Shown here: in pieces, positions 17,794 to 25,309 of the stretch | Position numbering within the stretch: the first letter of the stretch is position 1 | Layout of the letters: each line of letters begins with the position of its first letter | NCBI GenBank assembly: GCA_964415795.1 | Contig: CAYQBN010000011.1 | Span: forward strand, 46,190-110,189 | DNA from: CALITV01 sp964415795 | Lineage (GTDB): Bacteria; UBP6; UBA1177; JAKLFG01 | DNA: 64,000 nucleotides | Direction: 5' to 3' | Notes under the pieces: model-generated | The model's database searches: none | What the model was told of the DNA's origin: nothing | The model's input: the letters and a program-made list of their open reading frames with translations, nothing else | Translations under genes and position numbers: made by a program

Positions 17794-17821
17794 ATACTAG
17801 CATCGTGCCAGAAAAAGTCAA
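17794..17821 (-). promoter_or_regulatory. Predicted sigma-70 promoter of xseB
   Basis: On the minus strand TTGACT (17821-17816) and TAGTAT (17799-17794) are 16 bases apart, with TGC directly before the -10 (extended -10 type). Confidence 0.6.
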
Positions 17822-17884
17822 GCATTACGGCAAGATAGCATTTTTACGATACAAGCCGTTCCCGAAAGAAAGCGAATGGCAGGG

Positions 17885-18322
17885 CTAGAAACGATTCCAC
17901 ATGTTAAAAAACTCATGGACGCGGTAGAGGTAGTCAGGATAGTCTTTCCCGAACGAGCCAAGCACTTCTTTCTTCTCCTTGCATACCAAAAAGGACATTT
18001 CCCTTCCGGCGATCTTGCTGAAGAGGAAAGAGTTCTCACTCCCCTGTTCGTCCACATGGAGGATCTCGCAAAACTCCTCATCCTCCGGCAAGGTGAGATC
18101 ATACCCACAGTGCGGACAGAAGAAATCGACGCGGGCCCCCTTTTCCACCGTGATGTTCCCCACGAGCGGCTTACCGCCAAAGGCATCCTGCTGGTGATTC
18201 AGTTCGAACATGCTTTCGGCAGAAAAATGCTTTCCCGAAAGCACTCCCTTGAGAAGAAGTTTCCTCGTCTCGGCACTGTAAAGCGATTTTTTACATTTGG
18301 GGCAACGATAATCGGTCGTCAT
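17885..18322 (-). CDS. Small protein with two CxxC knuckles (zinc-ribbon type), function unknown
   Basis: The 145-residue protein begins DYRCPKCKKSLYS and has a second FFCPHCGYDL about 70 residues later, a spacing suggesting one zinc site formed by two knuckles with an inserted beta region. The rest is mixed charged/aromatic, ending YRVHEFFNMWNRF. No signal peptide or transmembrane segment is visible, so it should be cytosolic. GGGAGGAG precedes the ATG and a promoter of its own lies upstream, divergent from the glycosyltransferase operon. I do not recognise the family beyond the metal-binding pattern. Confidence 0.6.
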   Translation of the reverse strand: MTTDYRCPKCKKSLYSAETRKLLLKGVLSGKHFSAESMFELNHQQDAFGGKPLVGNITVEKGARVDFFCPHCGYDLTLPEDEEFCEILHVDEQGSENSFLFSKIAGREMSFLVCKEKKEVLGSFGKDYPDYLYRVHEFFNMWNRF

Positions 18323-18355
18323 TGGCTCCTCCCGTACATGATCCTGACATCCTCG

Positions 18356-18384
18356 ATTGTAGAAGAGGACAAGACTTTGGGCAA
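18356..18384 (-). promoter_or_regulatory. Predicted sigma-70 promoter of the zinc-ribbon gene
   Basis: On the minus strand TTGCCC (18384-18379) and TACAAT (18361-18356) are 17 bases apart, 34 bases upstream of the start codon. Confidence 0.55.
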
Positions 18385-18408
18385 GGAAAAAGTTGGCCGC
18401 TCCTCAAT

Positions 18409-18436
18409 TTGCCTTTTTCCCCATCCGCGATACACT
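18409..18436 (+). promoter_or_regulatory. Predicted sigma-70 promoter of the eight-gene glycosyltransferase-MATE operon
   Basis: TTGCCT (18409-18414) and TACACT (18431-18436) are 16 bases apart. A transcript would start near 18443, right at a small open frame (18445-18477) whose stop overlaps the GT2 start codon. Confidence 0.5.
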
Positions 18437-18473
18437 GCCCCTGCATGGAGATCTTGCGAGGCTCGTTCCGGTC

Positions 18474-19439
18474 ATGAAATTGGTCATCCAAATACCGTGC
18501 TACAACGAGGCAGAACAGCTTGCCACCACCATCGCCGACATCCCGAAGACGATCCCCGGTGTCGATGAAATCGCCGTTCTCGTGGTGGACGACGGGTCAT
18601 CCGACGGCACCGCCGAGATCGCGCGTCAGCTCGGAGCCTCCGTCGTACGCCATACCAAGAACCGCGGTCTTGCCGCCGCTTTCATGACCGGTCTTCACAC
18701 CGCCCTCTCCATGGGAGCCGACATCATCGTGAATACCGATGCCGACAACCAATACCGCGGAGAATGCATACCCGCACTCATCGAGCCGGTACTCCGAAAG
18801 CGGGCCGACATGGTCGTCGGTGTCCGCCCCGTTACTGAAATAAGACATTTTTCCGCTCTTAAGAAACTACTCCAACGGATCGGCAGTGCCGTCGTCCGAC
18901 TCGCTTCGGGGACGAGCGTGGAAGATGCGCCGAGCGGATTCCGCGCCCTTTCTCGGGAAGCGGCTCTCCGCATCATGGTGTTCTCCGACTACTCCTATAC
19001 GCTGGAGACCATCATCCAGTGCGGCCTCAAGAACCTCGTCGTCGCCACCGTCCCCGTAACCGTCAACCCCCCCATGCGCCCTTCGCGCCTCTTTCGCTCG
19101 ACCGCCGGTTATGTCTGGCGATCGGCACTCACCATAGGCCGCATCCTGCTTCTCTACCGTTCTTTCCGTTTCCTCGCGCTCACCGGCGGCATCATCTTCG
19201 GTGCCGGCTTCCTTCTCGGCGCCCGATTCCTTTTCTACTTCCTCCTTGGAGAAGGGGACGGACACATTCAAAGTCTCATTCTCGGTGCCGTACTGCTCAT
19301 AGCCGGATTCCAGACCGTTCTCATCGGCATCGTCGCCGATCTCGTCGCGGCAAACCGTAAGATGCTCGAAGAGATACAGTATCACCAGCGCCGCGCCGCG
19401 CTCACCCGATCCGATGAAGATAGCGCTCCTCGGCCCTGA
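18474..19439 (+). CDS. Family 2 glycosyltransferase with C-terminal membrane segments
   Basis: The 321-residue protein starts with a GT-A catalytic domain: VIQIPCYNEAEQL, VLVVDDGSSDGT (about 38-49), NRGLAAAFMTGL, NTDADNQY with the metal-binding DxD-like triad (about 90), and APSGFRALSREA. Two hydrophobic segments (about 230-300) follow. This is the layout of dolichyl-phosphate mannose/glucose synthase-like and polyprenyl-phosphate glycosyltransferases acting at the inner membrane. ATG 18474 was chosen because an upstream start at 18393 would precede the mapped promoter. It overlaps the next gene by 26 bases. The product lipid-linked sugar could serve the GT-C enzyme at 5148; that link is inference. 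Confidence 0.88.
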   Translation: MKLVIQIPCYNEAEQLATTIADIPKTIPGVDEIAVLVVDDGSSDGTAEIARQLGASVVRHTKNRGLAAAFMTGLHTALSMGADIIVNTDADNQYRGECIPALIEPVLRKRADMVVGVRPVTEIRHFSALKKLLQRIGSAVVRLASGTSVEDAPSGFRALSREAALRIMVFSDYSYTLETIIQCGLKNLVVATVPVTVNPPMRPSRLFRSTAGYVWRSALTIGRILLLYRSFRFLALTGGIIFGAGFLLGARFLFYFLLGEGDGHIQSLILGAVLLIAGFQTVLIGIVADLVAANRKMLEEIQYHQRRAALTRSDEDSAPRP

Positions 19440-20613
19440 CCCCCGATTCAAGGGCGGCATCGGCCAATACAATCATTTTTTCGCCATCGAAGCGCTCCGA
19501 CAGGGACATGACCTCCTGTTCGTAGGATTCGAGCGACAGTATCCTCGCTTCCTCTACCCGCCGGGGACAGGAGACACGGCAACACCGTCAGGAAAAGGTG
19601 ACCACGAGATGCCGACGCATGGAGGTCAGAAAGACGAGGCGACACGGAAAGGGAACACGGGAATCCTCTACGCCGTGGAACGTCTGCTCTCATGGGACCG
19701 CCCCTTTTCGTGGCTTACCGCGCTAAAGCGCATAAAAAGTTTTTCTCCCGATGTAGTGGTCGTCCCGTGGTGGACCTTCTTCTGGTACCCGTGGTTCGCT
19801 CCCCTTCTCGATCGCCTTGCGCCCATTCCTCGTGTCGTCATCGCCCACAATGCCGCCGACCATGAACAGCAAGGGTTACGAGGTCACCTCTCCCGCTGGG
19901 CAGCATCTCGCATCTTCCGACGCGCCGACCGCGTCATCGTCCAATCTTCTGACGAGAAAACACAGGTTTCGCACATGGGAGGCAAGGACATCGTCATCGT
20001 CCATCATCCGGTATATCCTCATTTTTCTTCCTCTCTTTCACGAAACGAGGCGCGCAACCGTCTCGGTCTCTCTTCGACGCCGACTGTCGTTCTCCTCTTC
20101 GGGACCGTTCGTCCCTACAAAGGAGTTGATCTCTTCGCCGATGCCGTTGCGCTGCTTCCTCACCACATTGTCGGCATAATCGCCGGAGAAATATGGGACA
20201 AAGAACTCGGGTCCCATCTAATGAAGAAGACGAAGGAAACCCCTAACCTTCTCCTTTTCGACCGCTATTTTTCCCATGAAGAAGGTGCCCTTCTCTTCGC
20301 CGCCGCCGACGCCATCGTATTACCTTACCGCAGCGTCACTGGTTCGGGAGCCGCCATGGCGGCGCTCGGTGCGGGGAAACCGATCATAGCCTCGGATCTT
20401 CCCCTTTTTCGCGAGATATTCCCTTCGGAGATCGCCACCTTCTTCGCCTCCGGCGATCCATCGGCCCTCGCCGACGCCATCCGCACCCACACCTCGGTGT
20501 CGAATAAGTTGCAATCGAACAAAGCTCGGAATATGATTTTGAGGCATTTTGGCTGGGACCGCCTCGTAGACGCGGTCGGGGCTGTAGTGAAAAAGAGAGA
20601 CGGGATCTCATGA
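19414..20613 (+). CDS. Family 4 (GT-B) glycosyltransferase
   Basis: The 399-residue cytosolic or membrane-associated enzyme has two Rossmann-like halves. The N-terminal half begins MKIALLGPDPRFKGGIGQY, the usual glycine-rich acceptor-side loop. The C-terminal half carries LLFGTVRPYKGVDLFADAV (about 230) and, near 305-330, the donor-binding pattern with YRSVTGSGAAMAALGAGKPIIASDLPLFREI, equivalent to the EGFGLxxLEAMAxGxPVIA motif of GT4 enzymes with Ser replacing the first Glu. A poorly conserved insert rich in Gly, Thr and Lys lies at about 50-85. It overlaps both neighbours, with ATGA at its end. Sugar and acceptor unknown. Confidence 0.88.
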   Translation: MKIALLGPDPRFKGGIGQYNHFFAIEALRQGHDLLFVGFERQYPRFLYPPGTGDTATPSGKGDHEMPTHGGQKDEATRKGNTGILYAVERLLSWDRPFSWLTALKRIKSFSPDVVVVPWWTFFWYPWFAPLLDRLAPIPRVVIAHNAADHEQQGLRGHLSRWAASRIFRRADRVIVQSSDEKTQVSHMGGKDIVIVHHPVYPHFSSSLSRNEARNRLGLSSTPTVVLLFGTVRPYKGVDLFADAVALLPHHIVGIIAGEIWDKELGSHLMKKTKETPNLLLFDRYFSHEEGALLFAAADAIVLPYRSVTGSGAAMAALGAGKPIIASDLPLFREIFPSEIATFFASGDPSALADAIRTHTSVSNKLQSNKARNMILRHFGWDRLVDAVGAVVKKRDGIS

Positions 20614-22280
20614 AACGCAAGATACTGATTCGCGATCTTACCCTTCGTGACGGACAACAGTCTCAGTTCGCAACCCGCATGAGTCAGCGACAGGTCGATC
20701 GTGTCCTCTCCCTCTTCAAAAAGGCACACTTCTATGCCATGGAGGTCTGGGGAGGTGCGGTTCCCGATTCGGTGATGCGCTATCTCAATGAGAACCCGTG
20801 GCATCGACTCGAGAAAATAAAGGAGGGGATCGGAGAGGCAAGTCTCCTTACCGCCCTTTCGCGCGGACGGAATCTGTTCGGCTACAATCCCTATCCTGAC
20901 GAAGTGATCGAAGGATTCTGCCGTAACGCCATTCGGAGCGGCGTGAACATCATGCGGATATTCGACGCGCTCAACGATCTGTCCAATCAGGTTTCCACCA
21001 TCCGTTTCGTCAAAGAACAGGGAGCACTTGCCGACTGCGCGGTGTGTTATACCACCGACCCGCAATTCAGCATCGGCGAGCGCATCCGCGCACGCATCAC
21101 CGGCAAACGCATTCCCGGCCCCATTTTCACCGTCAGATATTTCGTCGAGAAAGCAAAAGAGCTCGAGAAGATGGGCGCCGATCTTATCACCATCAAGGAT
21201 ATGGCCGGGCTCATCCACCCCAAGGCCGCGGCAGAACTCACCCGGGCACTTAAACGGGAGATATCGGTCCCCATAGACCTACACACTCACTGCACCCCCG
21301 GCTATGGTCTCGGCTCGGTACTGATGGCCATGGTGAACGGCGCTGACATCGTGGACACCGTCATGATGCCATTCGCCGGAGGACCAGCGGCACCGGCGTT
21401 CGAGCTTGTTCAGATATTTGCCGACAAACTCGGCATCGAGACCGGCGTTGATCTTTCTGCGATACCCGATCTTCAGCGGGAACTCATGGAAGTGCGCCGG
21501 GAACTCGCCAACTTCGATCAATATAAGATGTTCCCGCGCCTCATAAACCCGGGAGCCTACCATCTCGAACCGGCGATAAACGAACTCTTCGATGCGGCGA
21601 TCGCAGCGGCGCAAAAAGACGACATCGCCACCGTGATCCGCACCACCCAGGCCATCGAACGGCATTTCAATTTCCCGCCCCCCGACGACCTTGTCCGTAT
21701 CGCGCAGGTTCCCGGCGGCATGTACACCAACATGCTCGCGCAGCTTCAGCAAGCGAAGCTCGGCCATCTCCTCAACGAAGTGCTCGCTGCGATACCGCGT
21801 GTCAGACTCGATTCCGGCCTGCCGCCGCTCGTCACTCCCACAAGCCAGATCGTGGGGATCCAAGCGGTCAACTGCATCATAGACCGCAACAATGGAAAAC
21901 CGTTCTACACCACCAAGTCGGCTCAGTTCGTCAATCTCGTCAAGGGGGTATACGGAAAGACCCCCTATCCTGTCGATCCCGAGTTTCGATTCGCCATCGC
22001 AGGGACCCGTGAAGAAACACCGTATGACACCTCCTGCTACCGGAAGGAAGACAATCCCCCGCTCCCCGACTACGGCGGCGTTCGTCTTGCTCAAGACGAA
22101 AAGGAAGAATTGCTCCTCGACCTCTTTCCCCAAGTCGCCCGCGGTTACCTGACCTCGCTTCGCCGCAGAGAATGGGAACTGACCGAACGAAAGCGCCGTG
22201 AAGAGGAACAGGAGCGCATAGATGAAGTGAATCGCCCGATATTCGAAGGTCTCAGGCATGACATCTACGCTTCCGAATGA
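20610..22280 (+). CDS. Carboxyltransferase subunit (PycB/OadA/transcarboxylase 5S type) without biotin carrier domain
   Basis: The 556-residue protein matches the carboxyltransferase of pyruvate carboxylase B, oxaloacetate decarboxylase alpha or transcarboxylase 5S. DLTLRDGQQSQFATRM is near the N-terminus and DLITIKDMAGLIHP carries the Lys that is carbamylated at the metal site (about 190). DLHTHCTPG supplies metal-binding His residues, followed by MPFAGGPAAPAFE. The C-terminus ends with a charged helix and has no AMKM biotinyl-lysine domain, so a separate biotin carrier must exist. Start ATG 20610 overlaps the preceding stop. Role: transfer of carboxyl between biotin and pyruvate/oxaloacetate; direction in the cell cannot be read from sequence. 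Confidence 0.9.
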   Translation: MKRKILIRDLTLRDGQQSQFATRMSQRQVDRVLSLFKKAHFYAMEVWGGAVPDSVMRYLNENPWHRLEKIKEGIGEASLLTALSRGRNLFGYNPYPDEVIEGFCRNAIRSGVNIMRIFDALNDLSNQVSTIRFVKEQGALADCAVCYTTDPQFSIGERIRARITGKRIPGPIFTVRYFVEKAKELEKMGADLITIKDMAGLIHPKAAAELTRALKREISVPIDLHTHCTPGYGLGSVLMAMVNGADIVDTVMMPFAGGPAAPAFELVQIFADKLGIETGVDLSAIPDLQRELMEVRRELANFDQYKMFPRLINPGAYHLEPAINELFDAAIAAAQKDDIATVIRTTQAIERHFNFPPPDDLVRIAQVPGGMYTNMLAQLQQAKLGHLLNEVLAAIPRVRLDSGLPPLVTPTSQIVGIQAVNCIIDRNNGKPFYTTKSAQFVNLVKGVYGKTPYPVDPEFRFAIAGTREETPYDTSCYRKEDNPPLPDYGGVRLAQDEKEELLLDLFPQVARGYLTSLRRREWELTERKRREEEQERIDEVNRPIFEGLRHDIYASE

Positions 22281-23643
22281 GGGAGAAACAAGGGAGGGGG
22301 CCGTGTGGGAGAAAATCCTTCCTTATGTGAACACTGGAAAGAAGTTAAAGATAAAAGGAGACAAGCTGTTCGTCATCCTGCTCCAGAACAATTTTGTCGG
22401 CACCCTGTTCCTCCACTCGGCAACCGCAAGCGATGCAGTCATCTTTTCGGGAGGAAAGGTCTTCACCAAGAACTCCCCCTCTTACTTCACCTTCGCGATG
22501 CAAGGGGCGCTCTTTTCGCTTTCGAGCGCCGCTGCGCCGCAGGAGGAGGGCCGAGACGGGTATGAATTCCTCTACGAGATCGTCAAAGCCTATCCTGCCG
22601 ACATGTTGACCCGCCTGCTTGAACCCTACAAAGGCGATAACCTTACCATCAAACCAGAGGCGGGACGCTTCTCCTTTCTCAAAGAGCCGCTCGCCCCATT
22701 CGCAGGTCAACCCTATTTCCCGATAATAAAGATCTTCCTCGAAGACATACATACCTTGTACTTTCTGCTTCTCACTGAAGACGCGGCGATCTTACGGGCA
22801 AGCGACCTCGAGCGTCAACGCGCCGCCGAAGAGGAAAAACGACGACTCGAAGAACGGAAGGACGGCGAAGACGGAAGGACCGTCATGAGCTCACCCGAAT
22901 GGCGGGAACTCGCGCAACTGATCAAATGGGCGCTCAAGCGGGAATCCTTTTTCGACATATTCAAATGGAAAGAGGGAGACGATCTAAAGGAGACCCACAA
23001 GACCTATCTCTCGTATGTGCAGAAACTCCACCCCGATCGGATATCCCATGCGCCCGAAGAACTGAGAGACCGGGCGAACGATCTCCTCATGATCATCAAC
23101 TCGACCTATCCTCTTCTCAAGGACGACGAAACCCGCGCCAAGATCATCGCGCTCACTAAGAAGTACGGACCGATTCGGACGAAAGAGCGTTATGAGGAAC
23201 TCCTCATGGTCGAGGATCTCGTTCTCCGCGCCGATCAATTGTTGCGCGTTGGCGAACCGGGAAAGGCATACAAGATCTATGTCGAAATGTACGGTCGCAC
23301 CAAGGCCCCGTGGATCCTCGAGAAGATGATCTACGCCTACTATCACAACCGTCGCCCTGAGGAAGACGCTGCCAAAGGCATCAAAGACTCCCGCCGCGCC
23401 ACCCCTGAAGAAAAATACATGAAACTGCGCGATTACATCCAGCGTCTCCGCGATTTCAAACCGGCGTTACCGCTCGAGATCCTTTACATACTTGCCGATG
23501 TGTACGAAAAGGAAAAGAACATCGTGATGCTCAAAAAGACTCTTCAAGAGATATTGGTGCTCTACCCCGGTGAACAGAAGGCTCTTTCATGGTTGAGACA
23601 GGTCGATGCATTTCTTGCCAGTCGAAAAAAGGAAAAAGAATAA
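22258..23643 (+). CDS. J-domain protein with N-terminal PatA/DUF4388-like region and C-terminal helical repeats
   Basis: Of 461 residues, about 20-140 resemble the two-layer N-terminal region found in DUF4388-type signalling proteins (LFVILLQNNFVGTLFL, FSGGKVF). A charged helix follows, then at about 225-305 a J-domain with the diagnostic LHPDR after helix II. The C-terminal 150 residues are helical and TPR-like (RADQLLRVGEPGKAYKIYVEM). The HPD motif implies that it stimulates a DnaK partner. No Zn-finger region of classical DnaJ is present. The start lies 23 bases inside the carboxyltransferase gene. Confidence 0.78.
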   Translation: MTSTLPNEGETREGAVWEKILPYVNTGKKLKIKGDKLFVILLQNNFVGTLFLHSATASDAVIFSGGKVFTKNSPSYFTFAMQGALFSLSSAAAPQEEGRDGYEFLYEIVKAYPADMLTRLLEPYKGDNLTIKPEAGRFSFLKEPLAPFAGQPYFPIIKIFLEDIHTLYFLLLTEDAAILRASDLERQRAAEEEKRRLEERKDGEDGRTVMSSPEWRELAQLIKWALKRESFFDIFKWKEGDDLKETHKTYLSYVQKLHPDRISHAPEELRDRANDLLMIINSTYPLLKDDETRAKIIALTKKYGPIRTKERYEELLMVEDLVLRADQLLRVGEPGKAYKIYVEMYGRTKAPWILEKMIYAYYHNRRPEEDAAKGIKDSRRATPEEKYMKLRDYIQRLRDFKPALPLEILYILADVYEKEKNIVMLKKTLQEILVLYPGEQKALSWLRQVDAFLASRKKEKE

Positions 23644-24223
23644 CCTCCTCTGGGGAGCCGTACTCCTCGGAGGAATGGCGTTCGCGGGAGAAGGTTCCGC
23701 CATCTATTACTACTATGATCCGCTCAACGATTCCTATACCTTCACCAACATGTGCTCCGATCTGAGGCTGTGCAAACCGCTCTTCGTGACGAAGGGAGAA
23801 GTGCGGCACCGCAGTGGCTACCGGCCTCGCGAACAACAATACGACGACCTCATCCGCCGCGCCTCCGAAGAGTTCGGGCTCGATTTTCACCTCATCAAGA
23901 GCGTGGTAAAAGCGGAATCACAGTTCGATCGCGACGCTAAAAGCACCAAAGGGGCCCTCGGGCTCATGCAACTCATGCCCGATACGGCAAAGATGCTCGG
24001 CGTAAAGAACGCCTTCGACCCCGCAGAGAACATCCGCGGCGGCGCACGTTATCTGCGCGACATGCTCCGTAAGTTCGGAACGATCGAAAAAGCGCTTGCC
24101 GCCTACAACGCCGGTCCGGCGGCCGTCGTCTACTACGAGGGGATCCCGCCGTTCCGCGAGACGCAGGACTACATCGCCAAGATTCGTAAGTTCTATACCG
24201 AATACACAGGAAAAACCTTATGA
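23606..24223 (+). CDS. Soluble lytic transglycosylase (SLT fold)
   Basis: The 205-residue protein begins with a Lys-rich n-region and the hydrophobic stretch LLWGAVLLGGMAFAG, a Sec signal peptide. The catalytic domain covers about 80-195: SVVKAESQFDRDAKS with the catalytic Glu, TKGALGLMQLMPDTA, NIRGGARYLRDML and ALAAYNAGPAAV are the four SLT motifs in order. A short N-terminal module with paired Cys (MCSDLRLCKPL) precedes it. It cleaves peptidoglycan glycan strands in the periplasm. The start overlaps the J-domain gene by 38 bases and the stop overlaps pgsA by four. Confidence 0.9.
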   Translation: MHFLPVEKRKKNNLLWGAVLLGGMAFAGEGSAIYYYYDPLNDSYTFTNMCSDLRLCKPLFVTKGEVRHRSGYRPREQQYDDLIRRASEEFGLDFHLIKSVVKAESQFDRDAKSTKGALGLMQLMPDTAKMLGVKNAFDPAENIRGGARYLRDMLRKFGTIEKALAAYNAGPAAVVYYEGIPPFRETQDYIAKIRKFYTEYTGKTL

Positions 24224-24861
24224 AAAGAAAAAAGATCAAGATGCCTTGGAATGGTGGAAGGCGGAAGATCCTGTCACGGATACACGACTTTCGGCAAGAC
24301 GCGCTGACACTGCCGAACCTGCTCACCTCCATCCGCATCGGCGCGGTGCCGCTCATCCTGTGGCTCCTCTACCACGATTCGCGCGAGATGCGCTTCTGGG
24401 CCGTAGTGGTCTACATCCTCGCGAGCATCACCGACTTTTTCGATGGCTGGGTCGCCCGACGCTATAACACGATCTCCGTCACCGGAAAACTGCTCGACCC
24501 TCTGGCGGACAAGTTCATCGTGCTCCTCACGCTGGTCGTTCTCGTATACAAGCACGAGGTGCAGCTGCTGCCGGTGCTTCTCATCCTCGCGCGCGAGTTC
24601 TACATCTTCGGTATCAGAGCCCTTGCCGTGGAGAACGGGCTCGTCATCTCGGCAGGGACCGGAGGCAAATGGAAAACGGCCTTTCAGATGTTCGCCTTGC
24701 CGCTCCTTATCGTAGGTGGCAGGATATTTCCCACATGGGACCTCCCGTTCTGGGGAAATCTCCTATTATGGATCAGCGTCTTCTTCTCGCTCCAATCGGC
24801 ATGGGTATATACCGCGGCGCTCAAGCGGCGCCTGTTCGAAAGCACGCCACATGAGCCATGA
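24220..24861 (+). CDS. pgsA: CDP-diacylglycerol-glycerol-3-phosphate 3-phosphatidyltransferase
   Basis: PgsA makes phosphatidylglycerol phosphate at the inner membrane from CDP-diacylglycerol and glycerol 3-phosphate. The 213-residue protein has several hydrophobic helices and the CDP-alcohol phosphotransferase signature at about 70-95: DGWVAR, then GKLLDPLADK, matching DGxxAR(8)GxxxDxxxD. PNLLTSIRI near the start and REFYIFGIRALA are also typical of PgsA. A basic N-terminal extension of about 25 residues precedes the first helix. gpsA at 1649 makes one of its substrates. Confidence 0.92.
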   Translation: MKRKKIKMPWNGGRRKILSRIHDFRQDALTLPNLLTSIRIGAVPLILWLLYHDSREMRFWAVVVYILASITDFFDGWVARRYNTISVTGKLLDPLADKFIVLLTLVVLVYKHEVQLLPVLLILAREFYIFGIRALAVENGLVISAGTGGKWKTAFQMFALPLLIVGGRIFPTWDLPFWGNLLLWISVFFSLQSAWVYTAALKRRLFESTPHEP

Positions 24862-25309
24862 GGTGCTTCCCGGCATCTTTCTCGAGGTGGTAACGACCGA
24901 CGGAAAGATAACCGCCGTTCGATTGACGAAAGTCCCTTCCTCCTATCGTCTCCCGATCGACCTTCAGCATGAGATCGAGGTATTCCTCGACCATTGGAGG
25001 CACCGCACCCATAGGCCGATACCCGACGAAAGGTTCCTTTTCCCTGATTTTCCCTCTCCGTGGACATCTCTTCTTCTGTGGCTCAAGAACACCGTAGGAC
25101 CGGGAGAGACAATCACCTATAAAACGCTTGGTTCTCCATTCAACATCCATCCGCGTACCGTCGGCATGATCATGGCGCGCAATCCTTTTCCTCTCCTCAT
25201 CCCCTGTCATCGCGTCGTCGGAACGGATGGACGACTCACCGGATTCTCTGCCGAAGGAGGCCTCGATACCAAGCGGCGCCTCCTTCGCTTCGAAGGTACT
25301 ATCCGATGA
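24851..25309 (+). CDS. O6-alkylguanine-DNA alkyltransferase family protein (MGMT/Ogt type)
   Basis: The 152-residue protein contains the alkyltransferase DNA-binding/active-site domain: VGPGETITYKTLGS, the HPRTVGMIMARNPFP helix, and LIPCHRVVGTDGRLTGFSAEGG with the acceptor Cys at about 119, followed by KRRLLRFEG. It removes alkyl groups from O6-guanine in a suicidal reaction. The N-terminal domain is short but present. ATG 24851 was chosen; it overlaps the pgsA end by 11 bases. The PCHR Cys is intact, so it is not an alkyltransferase-like (ATL) protein. The stop overlaps the MATE gene start. Confidence 0.9.
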   Translation: MSHEVLPGIFLEVVTTDGKITAVRLTKVPSSYRLPIDLQHEIEVFLDHWRHRTHRPIPDERFLFPDFPSPWTSLLLWLKNTVGPGETITYKTLGSPFNIHPRTVGMIMARNPFPLLIPCHRVVGTDGRLTGFSAEGGLDTKRRLLRFEGTIR

